A stretch of DNA of 64,000 nucleotides. Origin: Cohnella endophytica. GTDB taxonomy: Bacteria > Bacillota > Bacilli > Paenibacillales > Paenibacillaceae. Location: the NCBI RefSeq assembly GCF_003628305.1, contig NZ_RBZM01000005.1:744001-808000 (forward strand), in the 5' to 3' direction. The notes under the pieces were generated by a model, which searched no databases, was not told where the DNA came from, and saw only the letters and a program-made list of their open reading frames with translations. The translations under genes and the position numbers were made by a program. Below, in pieces: positions 34,533 to 43,519 of this stretch (position 1 is its first letter; each line of letters opens with the position of its first letter).

Positions 34533-37193
34533 TTACACGATTGTTGGTAGGATGCGAGAATGGAAACGATAATTCCCTGAATTCACTTCACAGATTACAT
34601 AATCGACAAAATCAAGTTCCACTATCTTAACATCGTCTGCAAGTCTCAGAGCGACTCCGCTTTCCGTTACGACATCCAAATGTTTCGCGGGGATGAATAT
34701 TGTAGCTTGCGAGTTCGCGGGAACCGTTACCTCTAAGCTATAATTTCCATCATCGAATAGCTGCCAAGACACAAGAAGCCGACCGTAGATCGTCTCTATT
34801 TCAGCGGAAACCTGCGTGAGCGAACCTAAGATATGCGGCTTTACCGTAAAGGATCGATACCCTGGAGTAATAGGTTGAATACCTGCGAGATATTTGTAAA
34901 ACCACTCCACGATCGTGCCGAACATATAATGGTTTTGCGATCGCGACTTTAATTCCCATTCTTCCAAAAGCGTTTGAATGCCGTTCTCCAGCCAGTATCC
35001 CCAGCTCGGATAAGTCCTTTGATCGGCGATCGCGTAGGCAATATCGCCGAATCCCAACTCGGTAAGCACGGGCAAAATGTATTTCGTGCCGATGATTCCC
35101 GTATTTAGATGCTTATCGCGTACGTTAATGATATCATGCATGAAATGCCGAACGACTTGATCTTTATCTTCGTCGGGAGTTAGCCTGAATGCAAGCGGAA
35201 TGAGATTGGAGGCTTGCCGATAACCGGCTTCGATTTCCGTTTCGTAAATTCCTTTCTCGCGATTGAAAAAGGTCGCATGAAAGCTCTCCGCAATCTTGTT
35301 CGCCACATAGCGGTATTGCTTGGCATCCGACTCCGTTCCCACGACTTCGGCAATTTGACCTACGGTCTTCAAAATATGGAATACGTAAGCCGCCGCCATC
35401 AACCGCGATCCTTCCGGAGGGCTCCAATTTGTACTTCCGGGCGGAACCCAGTCTCCGAGCACGCTATGCGCGGTATAATCCTCATTAAGCTTGGAAATTT
35501 CCCAATCCGCATAAGCTTTCATCGTGCTATAATGCTGCTCCAATACGCTGCGATCCCCATAATGCATATAAAGATACCATGGAATCAGAACATATGCGGA
35601 AGTCCAAACCGGCGCATGATCCCATCCCCACGCGGATGCAGGCACGATGAGGGGGATCGCTCCATCCGGCTTTTGGCAATCTTGGATATCTTGTATCCAC
35701 TTCTCCCAGAAGAGCAAGAGGTCAAAGCTATGATTGGCGGTCTCCGCGATGAGATGCGCATCCCCCGTCCAGCCATTTTTCTCGTAAACCGGAGTATCGG
35801 TAGGTATGCTGTGCAGATTATTAAGGATGGTACGATTCGTTGCTTCGTAAATTCCATTCAATAAAGGGTTTGAACTGTTAAATCTTCCTGTAGTTCTAAC
35901 CGACGAACGTACGATTTTACCGGTGAGGCTATCTAAACCCGGAGCTTCCGGCCAATTGTCCAACTGCACATAACGAAAACCTTTGTAACTGAAACTCGGC
36001 TCCCAAATCTCAATTCCATTTCCGCATAAAATATAATGATCCGTTTGGCTTTCCGCGAATACATACGAATTTTCGTTATATACCGTATCATCCGGATTTA
36101 ATTTTTCCCCATAGCGGAGTTGCAAGGATTGGCCGGCATTGCCTTGAACGCGGAATTCAACCCAGCCGACGATGTTGATGCCGAAATCCACAATATAATG
36201 ACCTGTTTCCGTGTGCCTAATACTTATTGGCCGGACGGTTTCGATGACTTGAATCGGCGGGATGATTTGCGATTGCAGCTTCGCCGGAAGCGGTGTAGCC
36301 AAGGAGGCTTTAGACCAATCGGCATCGTCGTAATCCGTGGATGTCCAACCCGATTTTTCAAGCCTTGCATCGTATACTTCTCCGCTGTACAACGAATTTT
36401 TCAATCTCGGCCCGGATGCCGTGCGCCAAGTTTCATCGCTTGCCACCCAGTGGCTTGTCCCGTCCTCATATGCGATATTCACCTGGATAAGCAGTTTCGG
36501 CTCGCTATTCCAAGAGGCTTGCTCCCAATTCCACACATTTTTGGTTTGGATGGAGTAAAAGCCTCGCCCCAGCTCAACGCCTATGCTATTGATCCCTTTG
36601 CTCAAGTGAGTCGTAATATCATGAGTTACGTAAAACGCGCGTCGATCGTAATTCGTAAACCCCGGGTCCAATACGTTGTTGCCGATTTTTGCCCCGTTAA
36701 TCCATAATTCATAATAACCGAGTCCGCAAATGTAGGCTCTGGCGCTCGCAATTCGCTTTTCCAACTGTACTGTTTTTCGTATCAAAGGCGCTGCAGCTTC
36801 AATATCCGATGGAAACGAAGGCCCGCCAATCCATTTTCCCTGCCAGTCCGTCTCTTGCAATAGCCCCATTTCCCACCAAGCCGGTTCGCTCCAATCGCTC
36901 GGGGAATCGGTTTGATCCCAAATTTTTACTTTCCAATAGTAACGCTGTCCGGATGTCAGACCTTTACCCGTATACCGAATAGCGTGAGATTGGTCGGAAA
37001 GGATAGGGCCCGTATTCCAAACTTCGCCATCATGAGCCGAGAGGGCTTCTAGATTGGAAGAAACAAGGATTTGATAGCATTTTTGTTTCGTGCCGCGGGT
37101 ATCGGATTCCAACCGCCAGCTTAATCTTGGCTCCAATGTGTCTATGCCAAGAGGCGTCACCGTATATTCCGTTTTCAATCCTACGATTTTCAA
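34533..37193 (-). CDS. Alpha-L-rhamnosidase, GH78
   Basis: 886-aa enzyme releasing terminal L-rhamnose from glycans or glycosides. It has an N-terminal Bac_rhamnosid_N-type region (PRLSWRLESDTRGTKQ), beta-sandwich modules, an (alpha/alpha)6 catalytic barrel from about residue 440, and a C-terminal sandwich. Family motifs: TDTPVYEKNGWTGDAHL, which carries the catalytic acids in the E...GWTGD arrangement, and NHYMFGTIVEWFYKYLAGI. There is no signal peptide, so it works inside the cell on imported oligosaccharides. Divergent from a cupin-AraC regulator 117 bases away. Confidence 0.93.
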   Translation of the reverse strand: MKIVGLKTEYTVTPLGIDTLEPRLSWRLESDTRGTKQKCYQILVSSNLEALSAHDGEVWNTGPILSDQSHAIRYTGKGLTSGQRYYWKVKIWDQTDSPSDWSEPAWWEMGLLQETDWQGKWIGGPSFPSDIEAAAPLIRKTVQLEKRIASARAYICGLGYYELWINGAKIGNNVLDPGFTNYDRRAFYVTHDITTHLSKGINSIGVELGRGFYSIQTKNVWNWEQASWNSEPKLLIQVNIAYEDGTSHWVASDETWRTASGPRLKNSLYSGEVYDARLEKSGWTSTDYDDADWSKASLATPLPAKLQSQIIPPIQVIETVRPISIRHTETGHYIVDFGINIVGWVEFRVQGNAGQSLQLRYGEKLNPDDTVYNENSYVFAESQTDHYILCGNGIEIWEPSFSYKGFRYVQLDNWPEAPGLDSLTGKIVRSSVRTTGRFNSSNPLLNGIYEATNRTILNNLHSIPTDTPVYEKNGWTGDAHLIAETANHSFDLLLFWEKWIQDIQDCQKPDGAIPLIVPASAWGWDHAPVWTSAYVLIPWYLYMHYGDRSVLEQHYSTMKAYADWEISKLNEDYTAHSVLGDWVPPGSTNWSPPEGSRLMAAAYVFHILKTVGQIAEVVGTESDAKQYRYVANKIAESFHATFFNREKGIYETEIEAGYRQASNLIPLAFRLTPDEDKDQVVRHFMHDIINVRDKHLNTGIIGTKYILPVLTELGFGDIAYAIADQRTYPSWGYWLENGIQTLLEEWELKSRSQNHYMFGTIVEWFYKYLAGIQPITPGYRSFTVKPHILGSLTQVSAEIETIYGRLLVSWQLFDDGNYSLEVTVPANSQATIFIPAKHLDVVTESGVALRLADDVKIVELDFVDYVICEVNSGNYRFHSRILPTIV

Positions 37194-37310
37194 TCGGTTT
37201 TACCTCCTGTCATATAGACTGATTTTCTCTCATTATACCTTTCCGATCTGGACAAAAAAGAGGTGAATCTGCCAATATAGAAGGTAATCCTGCTTCCGAA
37301 AGGGACTCCT

Positions 37311-38183
37311 ATGGTTAGAAAAGCTATCGAGATTACGCCAGCTCATATTTATTTTGACGAAGAGTTGCCTTACAACGTGAATCGGATTTCCGAATCTTAC
37401 TCTTTGCAGCTGCACGAACATGAGTTTACGGAAATTTGTTATGTCGCTGAGGGAAATGGCGTTCATTTTATCGGTGATGAGACTCTTAAAGTGAGCCCTG
37501 GAGATCTGTTTATTTTGCCCCTGGGAACTTCGCATGTATTTCGTCCCCGGTCTACCGATTCCGAGAATCCCCTGGTAGTTTACAACTTTATCTTCATGGC
37601 CAATCGGGTTGCGGAAGCGCTGCGGCAATTTCCGGGGCTTGACGAATTACCGAAAGCGCTCTGCTTGCTTAACCTTGTCCCCGGTCAGCCTGTCTGGAGA
37701 CAAATCCGGGATTCCTCCGGTGCATTCCGCTCGCTTCTAGTCCAGGCCTATCAGGAATTCCGCCTGAGAAAGGTCGGTTTTGTTGCTCGTATGCATGGCT
37801 TGTTTATTGCTCTCGCAACGGAGATAGAGCGACATCTTACCGAATTGGAGAGAGATGTCCCGGCGATGACGGAAAGAGTGCTTAGCACCGCGATTTTATT
37901 CATTCGCAATCATTTTGCCGGCCCGATCACAGCGGGTCAAGTCGCAATCGCGTCCGGTCTGAGCGAGCGGCATTTCCATCGACTGTTCACCAAGGAGATG
38001 GGTTGTACTTTCACCCAGTACGTTCAGAATCTGCGTATAGAGCTCAGTTGCGAGCTTCTGAGAACGACTCGGCTATCCGTTTCCGAAATCGCGGAAGCAG
38101 CCGGTTACCAGGACAAAGGGTTCTTTGTCAAACTGTTCAAGAAGAGAACCGGCCATACTCCCCGTTCTTATCGAAAGGAGTAA
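37311..38183 (+). CDS. AraC-family regulator with N-terminal cupin
   Basis: 290 aa. Cupin domain (about 20-110: LHEHEFTEICYVAEGNGVHFIG, VSPGDLFILPLGTSHVF in part) followed by an AraC DNA-binding domain (AIASGLSERHFHRLFTKEMG; VSEIAEAAGYQDKGFFVKLFKKRTG in part). The pattern matches RhaS/RhaR-type rhamnose regulators, and the divergent neighbour is an alpha-L-rhamnosidase, so it probably activates that gene on L-rhamnose. No operator was identified. Confidence 0.88.
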   Translation: MVRKAIEITPAHIYFDEELPYNVNRISESYSLQLHEHEFTEICYVAEGNGVHFIGDETLKVSPGDLFILPLGTSHVFRPRSTDSENPLVVYNFIFMANRVAEALRQFPGLDELPKALCLLNLVPGQPVWRQIRDSSGAFRSLLVQAYQEFRLRKVGFVARMHGLFIALATEIERHLTELERDVPAMTERVLSTAILFIRNHFAGPITAGQVAIASGLSERHFHRLFTKEMGCTFTQYVQNLRIELSCELLRTTRLSVSEIAEAAGYQDKGFFVKLFKKRTGHTPRSYRKE

Positions 38184-38229
38184 CTTGGAATTTTTCTGAT
38201 CACTTTTATGTCTAAAGGGAAAAGAAAAA

Positions 38230-38256
38230 ATCCCTCCGAAACAAACGGAGGGATTG
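38230..38256 (-). terminator. Terminator of the FN3 protein gene
   Basis: AATCCCTCCG, seven-base loop, CGGAGGGATT; on the minus strand it continues into TTTTTTCTTTTC. It also lies 47 bases past the regulator stop and may serve both. Confidence 0.88.
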
Positions 38257-38268
38257 GAATCGTTCGCT

Positions 38269-39096
38269 TTAGTAGGTGCCTATCGAGATGCCCGAAGTAA
38301 TCGCGTATGGAGAAGTCAGAACGGCTTTATAGTCTCCGAGAGGCTGACCTGTGGCGACCGGGTACCAGCCGCCGACGGTTTGACCCGCGGGGATATAGAC
38401 GGACGTGCTTCCGACGTAGACGTCGCCGGAGCCCGTTACCCGATACAACGTAATGTACATCGAGGTGCTGTAGGTTGTATTCGTATTGGTGAATGCGCCG
38501 CCTACCCGGATGTTGCCGGACAAATTGTATGCCGTCCAAGATGCGGAGTAGCCCGGCGTGCTGGCCCAGACGGAGGATTGAGCGGTTTGACCCGTGGCAT
38601 TCTTGGCCACGACCTTGACTTCGTAGGATCTGCTCGGAGAAGCGCCGAGCGTATAGCTCGTCGAGGACGTGTTCGCAACGAAAGAACCGTCCTTGTAGAT
38701 GTCGTAGCTGACCGCGTTCGACGAAGTCCAGCTTAAGCTAATGGAGGAATATGTGGTCGTGTAACTGATGACCGGTGCCGTCGGGCAGCCCAAAGTCGTA
38801 ACGGACGTAGACGAGCTTCCGTAACCGCTTGTTCCGACTACGTTAAACGAGTAAGTAGTGCATGGGCTTAGTCCCGTTACGTTATAGCTGTTAAGGCCTG
38901 CGCGAGAGTCCAAATAAACGCCGTCTTTATAAATTTGCACGAAGCTTTCCCCTGATTGTAGCGTCCAATTCAATGTCAGAGAGTCGGTCGTGACGTTAGT
39001 CGCGTTGGCGTTCGTGGCCGCGTGAGCGGTAAAAACAGGAATGATGGCGAGAATCAAAGAGAAGCAATGCAGAAACTTGGAAATACGAGTGCGCAT
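38269..39096 (-). CDS. Secreted protein with two fibronectin type III domains
   Basis: 275 aa. Signal peptide (about 1-26, ending TAHA), FN3 domain 1 (about 27-107: LTLNWT, VTGLSPCTTYSFNV), FN3 domain 2 (about 112-193: ISLSWTSSNAVSYDIYKDG), and an unassigned beta-rich C-terminal domain of about 80 residues. FN3 pairs normally link or position catalytic domains of glycanases; here there is no catalytic domain, so it may be a surface or matrix-binding protein. Transcribed alone. Confidence 0.82.
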   Translation of the reverse strand: MRTRISKFLHCFSLILAIIPVFTAHAATNANATNVTTDSLTLNWTLQSGESFVQIYKDGVYLDSRAGLNSYNVTGLSPCTTYSFNVVGTSGYGSSSTSVTTLGCPTAPVISYTTTYSSISLSWTSSNAVSYDIYKDGSFVANTSSTSYTLGASPSRSYEVKVVAKNATGQTAQSSVWASTPGYSASWTAYNLSGNIRVGGAFTNTNTTYSTSMYITLYRVTGSGDVYVGSTSVYIPAGQTVGGWYPVATGQPLGDYKAVLTSPYAITSGISIGTY

Positions 39097-39401
39097 GCGA
39101 AATACACCGTCCTTTTTTTGATTATTTGATCAGTTTAAATCAACTTTCTTGTCCTTACCGTTGCTTGCGCGATGTACCGTTCATTCCATACCTAACCGAG
39201 TATCAATTCCCTCCTTCTTCCTATAAATGGTTAATTCAACATGAGATTACCACCGCGAGCGAAGTGACAACAACTCTAAATCGAACGATACGTAATAATG
39301 GGCATATTTCCCTTGAAAATGCGCATGACAGGGCGTTAGCTTATCGAAATGGACGAGTAATCTTCATGCTTGCTGCCTTGAGCGCAAGTTAGGTTAGGTG
39401 C

Positions 39402-39930
39402 GAGTTAGTGGGTTTGGAGAGTTAACTGAGAGCAGAAAGCCTCATATGGGCCGGAGTTAGTGTGTTTGGAGAGCTAACTCGGAGCAGAAAGCCTCATGTG
39501 GACGACAGTTAGTGCGTTTGGAGAGCTAACTCGGAGCAGAATGCCTCATTTGGGCGCGAGTTAGTGAGTTTGGAGAGCTAACTCGGGTCAGAGTGCCTCC
39601 TTTGGCGCGAGTTAGTGTGTTTGGGTGAGATAACTCGGAGCAGGATGCCTCATTTGACGGGAGTTAGTGGGTTTGGAGAGTTAACTGAGAGCAGAAAGCC
39701 TCATATGGGCCGGAGTTAGTGTGTTTGGAGAGCTAACTCGGAGCAGAAAGCCTCCTTTGACGGGAGTTAGTGTGTTTGGAGAGTTAACTTGGAGCAGAAT
39801 GCCTCATTTGGGCGTCAGTTAGTGTGTTTGAAGAGTTATCTTGGAGCAGAATTCCTCCTTTGGGTGCGAGTTAGTGTGTTTGAAGAGTTAACTCGGAGCG
39901 GAATGCCTCATTTGGGCGCAAGTTAGTGGG
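39402..39930. repeat. Tandem array of about eleven 51-52-bp units
   Basis: Units begin near 39402, 39454, 39506, 39558, 39609, 39661, 39713, 39764, 39816, 39868 and 39919 (last one partial). Each carries GAGTTAG, 13 bases, CTAACTC, able to form a hairpin, followed by GGAGCAGAATGCCTCATTTG or a close variant. Units 1-2 and 6-7 are identical over about 95 bases, so a block of five units was duplicated. No spacers, hence not CRISPR; no protein family in any frame. Confidence 0.92.
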
Positions 39931-39946
39931 TTTGGGAAATGGGCGC

Positions 39947-39973
39947 ACCCTTCCTCTGGGCTGTCATAACTTA
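39947..39973 (+). promoter_or_regulatory. Sigma-K-type promoter of the cupin gene
   Basis: AC, 16 bases, CATAACTTA: exact match to the sigma-K pattern AC-N16-CATANNNTA, with the -10 box ending 49 bases before the ATG at 40023. It lies directly after the repeat array. Confidence 0.65.
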
Positions 39974-40022
39974 ATTCATAGGGCAAACACCCATTCCAAG
40001 CGATTAGAAGAGGCGTGATCGA

Positions 40023-40694
40023 ATGAGCTATACCCAATCCTCCATGGACTTTGCGTCCCCGTCGGCGCAGTTCGCCTACGACTTGAGCAACAATGTCTTT
40101 TTCAAAAAAGACGACAGAAACCAAATTAACGCATTAGGCATCCAACAGTTGAACACGCTTGGCAACACGTCTTTGCTGGATATTTATTTAAGCACGGGCA
40201 ATGTCATCGAACCTCATATCCATCAGAACGCATCGGAGTTAGTCTATTGCATCTCGGGTGCCGCGATCGTCTCTATTGTTAATCCGTTTACGAAGAAATT
40301 GCTCAATTACGCGATTAACCCCGGGCAAGTGACGAACGTACCGCAAGGTTGGTGGCATTATGAAGTAGCAACGGTCGACAATACGCACTTGCTGGCGATC
40401 TTCGACGCGAATACTCCGGAGTTCATTCCCGCGTCCGATATGCTGCGGTTAACGCCGGCCAGCCTGCTCGCATACACGTATTGCCTGGATGAAGCAACGG
40501 TGAAGCAAGCGCTCGCCCCGATCACGAATACGGTCGTAATCGGACCGCCCACAGGCTGCGTAAAACCGCAGGCGCAAGTGTCCCCGGCCCAAGCCGCTCA
40601 GCAACCGAACGCTGCGCACGCGCAGCATCAGCCGTCCTATGGACAGACGTATCGCGATAGCCGTTATTCGCAACCTTACCCGGGCTTGTATTGA
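40023..40694 (+). CDS. Cupin-domain protein, probably spore-associated
   Basis: 223 aa without signal peptide. Cupin barrel at about 45-130 (VIEPHIHQNASELVYCISGAAIVSI in part: PHIHQNASELVY gives the metal-binding H-x-H...E; the second motif is PQGWWHYEV). It is followed by a low-complexity tail rich in Q, A, P, Y and S (AQQPNAAHAQHQPSYGQTY), as seen in coat proteins. The exact sigma-K promoter upstream implies expression in the mother cell late in sporulation. Oxalate-decarboxylase-like cupins occur in Bacillus coats (OxdD), so a coat role is plausible. Confidence 0.75.
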   Translation: MSYTQSSMDFASPSAQFAYDLSNNVFFKKDDRNQINALGIQQLNTLGNTSLLDIYLSTGNVIEPHIHQNASELVYCISGAAIVSIVNPFTKKLLNYAINPGQVTNVPQGWWHYEVATVDNTHLLAIFDANTPEFIPASDMLRLTPASLLAYTYCLDEATVKQALAPITNTVVIGPPTGCVKPQAQVSPAQAAQQPNAAHAQHQPSYGQTYRDSRYSQPYPGLY

Positions 40695-40760
40695 TACAAT
40701 TCGAGGGGAGTGGTAGACTAACCGTATAGAGCGGAAGGAAGCGGAGGTGTCGATCAAGGT

Positions 40761-41243
40761 ATGAATATCGCGGAACAACTCGATAAGATCAACAGGCAAC
40801 TGACGGCCAAAGGGTATAAACTAACGCCTCAGCGGGAAATGACGCTGGAAGTTCTATTGGAGAACGAGAAGGACCATTTGAGCGCAGAAGAAGTGTTCAT
40901 GCTCGTAAGGCAGAGGTTTCCGGAAATCGGATTGGCTACGGTATATCGGACCTTGGAGCTTCTTGCCGAGCTGAGCATCGTGCAGAAAATGAACTTCGGC
41001 GACGGCGTGGCGCGTTTCGACCTTCGGATGGACGGTCAAGCCCACATGCATCACCATTTAATCTGCAAAGTTTGCGGAGCTCTCGAAGAAATCAAGGACG
41101 ATTGGCTGACCGATCTGGAGCAGCGGCTTGCCCGCGAATACGGTTTCCAAGTGACGGACCACAGGCTCGACTTCACCGGCGTTTACCAAACATGCCGGAA
41201 CAACAACGAGCCTTGTAAACGCACGGGTAAAGCCGTATCCTAG
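40761..41243 (+). CDS. fur: Fur-family iron-responsive repressor
   Basis: 160 aa. Winged helix (YKLTPQREMTLEVLLENEKDHLSAEEVF; IGLATVYRTLELLAEL in part) and the metal-binding HHHLICKVC core are close to Bacillus Fur. It represses iron-uptake genes when loaded with ferrous iron. The first structural zinc pair CKVC is intact. The second, normally C-x2-C in FHGICHRC, reads FTGVYQTC here, so its first Cys is Tyr; an extra Cys follows six residues later (CRNNNEPC). A long hairpin terminator follows. Confidence 0.88.
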   Translation: MNIAEQLDKINRQLTAKGYKLTPQREMTLEVLLENEKDHLSAEEVFMLVRQRFPEIGLATVYRTLELLAELSIVQKMNFGDGVARFDLRMDGQAHMHHHLICKVCGALEEIKDDWLTDLEQRLAREYGFQVTDHRLDFTGVYQTCRNNNEPCKRTGKAVS

Positions 41244-41290
41244 ACGATTGCGACATCTGCGTAACGCAGTGAGACATTCCTATATAAATG

Positions 41291-41329
41291 AAGCAGCCCG
41301 CAAGGTCATTATGACCTTGCGGGCTGCTT
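41291..41329. terminator. Long hairpin terminator between convergent genes
   Basis: Eighteen-base perfect arms (AAGCAGCCCGCAAGGTCA) around TTA. T runs are weak on both sides, but the stem is long and sits between fur and a convergent gene. Confidence 0.75.
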
Positions 41330-41340
41330 GCGTTAACGGG

Positions 41341-41580
41341 CTACAGATTGAGTCCGTCATCGTTACGAATAATCAAATAAACGATGAGTCCCATAATAGG
41401 AAAGAAAAATAAAGCAATAAGCACGAGCATGGAAAACTCCTGACTTTTGCCTTTCCTCCGGCTATCCCGATATGCCCAAACGCAAAGCGCGATATGGATA
41501 ATGAAACAAACGAAGGCGAAAATGAGCATGAATACGAGTAAGCCTCCGAAAATGCCGGCGCCATGATCGATTGTTTCCAT
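41341..41580 (-). CDS. Small membrane protein, PLDc_N-like
   Basis: 79 aa with two membrane segments flanking a basic loop (WAYRDSRRKGKSQ). The pattern WAYRDSRRKG and the end FFPIMGLIVYLIIRN match the phospholipase-D nuclease N-terminal domain found alone in many small membrane proteins. Function unknown. Confidence 0.75.
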   Translation of the reverse strand: METIDHGAGIFGGLLVFMLIFAFVCFIIHIALCVWAYRDSRRKGKSQEFSMLVLIALFFFPIMGLIVYLIIRNDDGLNL

Positions 41581-41695
41581 TGGCGACCTCCAATCAGGAT
41601 GGGGTTTCCTTCATTTTCCTTTGTTGGTTTGGATAAGTCAACACTTGGAATGGATCAACTTGTCCATGTTTACGACTTGCTATTAAACGTAAAAA

Positions 41696-41719
41696 CCCGT
41701 TGCCAGTAAAGGCAACGGG
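41696..41719 (-). terminator. Terminator of the YjcZ-type gene at 41738
   Basis: CCCGTTGCC, six-base loop, GGCAACGGG, then TTTTTACG on the minus strand. Confidence 0.85.
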
Positions 41720-41737
41720 CTTTCAAGCGAATATGAA

Positions 41738-41866
41738 TTAAAAGAATCCAGCGCGTAAGATGATTACCAAGAGGACGAAAAGTACGAGCGCGAATGCAGC
41801 GGCTCCCATTCCTCCGCCATAGCCTACGCCGCAACCTTCACCTACACCTGCGACAGGGTATCCCAT
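41738..41866 (-). CDS. YjcZ-family sporulation micropeptide
   Basis: 42 aa, reading MGYPVAGVGEGCGVGYGGG, then a hydrophobic segment (AAAFALVLFVLLVIIL) and RAGFF. This Gly-rich head plus single membrane helix is typical of the YjcZ/YrrS-like small sporulation proteins. GGTGGTGAT precedes the ATG. It has an exact sigma-K promoter and its own terminator. Paralogous to the genes at 52461 and 52837. Confidence 0.88.
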   Translation of the reverse strand: MGYPVAGVGEGCGVGYGGGMGAAAFALVLFVLLVIILRAGFF

Positions 41867-41910
41867 GTCTATCACCACCGTGCGATTATTATGACAACCG
41901 GTCACGTAAA

Positions 41911-41937
41911 TAGTTTATGACGGGATGCATTTATGGT
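41911..41937 (-). promoter_or_regulatory. Sigma-K-type promoter of the YjcZ-type gene
   Basis: On the minus strand AC, 16 bases, CATAAACTA, exact to AC-N16-CATANNNTA; the -10 box ends 44 bases before the ATG. Confidence 0.7.
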
Positions 41938-42059
41938 CAGTACAATTACCCAAGTAGGCGAAAATCAGGCAAAAGCACATTTCCGGAACCCCCCTCGGAT
42001 AAATCGAATGCTACAGGATACCTTATTAAGGCATTCCACTAATCGAAGGAGGTTTTAAC

Positions 42060-42671
42060 TTGAAGAAGTTATTGTCAAGCTTGACGTTGTTATCGGCACT
42101 ATCCTTGACGGCTGCCGTCCCATCTTTCGCCGAGCACTCGAGCGGGCATGCGACCGACAAGAGTTTGGACGGGACGATCAAGACCCCTGCTCCGACAAGC
42201 CTGACGATCAAGGAAATGACGTCGGGAAGACACGGGGTGCACGGCAACGGGTATTACGATAATACAACGGGAGGCCCTACGGGAAGCCTGTACGGAACCA
42301 ATGCCATGAACCAAGGTACCCGGATTTTCGGAGTCGATAACCGGAATGGGATTACCGGCACGACGGGAACAACCGGAACAACCGGACATTACGGAACGTA
42401 CGGAACTACGGGACATTACGGCGATTATGGCACGGGTTACAATAGCAGGAACTACTCGAACGGCAACTACGGATCGTACGATTCCACTCGGATGAACACT
42501 TACCGGCCGTACAGCACGTACAATACGAACAATCTGACCCCTAGAGCGAAAAGCACCGTGAGGGCGATGAGCACGACGACCAAAAGAAGCTTCAACTGGG
42601 GCTGGTTAGGTCTGCTCGGTTTGTTCGGTTTAGCTGGCATGCGCAGCCGCAGCCGCGACGAAGTGCGTTAA
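42060..42671 (+). CDS. Secreted Gly/Thr/Tyr-rich protein with WGxxG-type C-terminus
   Basis: 203 aa from a TTG placed by GGAGG seven bases upstream. Signal peptide (about 1-24, ending SFA); low-complexity middle with GTTGTTGTTGHYGTYGTTG; C-terminal WGWLGLLGLFGLAGM followed by basic residues RSRSRDEVR. The tryptophan-glycine membrane segment plus basic tail matches the WGxxGxxG C-terminal sorting-type tail of Firmicutes surface proteins. The role is unknown; it could be a spore or cell surface protein. Confidence 0.7.
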   Translation: MKKLLSSLTLLSALSLTAAVPSFAEHSSGHATDKSLDGTIKTPAPTSLTIKEMTSGRHGVHGNGYYDNTTGGPTGSLYGTNAMNQGTRIFGVDNRNGITGTTGTTGTTGHYGTYGTTGHYGDYGTGYNSRNYSNGNYGSYDSTRMNTYRPYSTYNTNNLTPRAKSTVRAMSTTTKRSFNWGWLGLLGLFGLAGMRSRSRDEVR

Positions 42672-42711
42672 ACTAAATCGGTTCACCTCCGCTTGAGGTG
42701 CCAATACGCGC

Positions 42712-42754
42712 AAAATCCCCGTCCGACCTTATTCGATAAGGGGACGGGGATTTT
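42712..42754. terminator. Bidirectional terminator
   Basis: AAAATCCCCGTCC pairs with GGACGGGGATTTT, with an inner CCTTAT/ATAAGG stem, between convergent genes. Confidence 0.85.
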
Positions 42755-42786
42755 CAATAAGCCGTGTAAGGGTTCAGAAACAAAGG

Positions 42787-43500
<714 letters not shown>

Positions 43501-43519
43501 TTAAGGAGGACTCCATGAA

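Larger units (their letters stand above)
39097..40022. other. 926-bp non-coding region with tandem repeat array and sigma-K promoter
   Basis: Bases 39097-39400 hold the FN3 gene promoter and one open frame I do not believe (no ribosome site, no family). Bases 39402-39930 are a 52-bp tandem repeat. Bases 39947-39973 carry a sigma-K promoter for the cupin gene. Confidence 0.7.

Noticed and set aside
39126..39392. 88-aa plus-strand ORF
   Set aside because: No ribosome site, no family resemblance, and it lies in the promoter region of the FN3 gene.
39402..39930. CRISPR array
   Set aside because: Units follow each other without unique spacers, unit copies vary internally, and no cas gene is present in the window.
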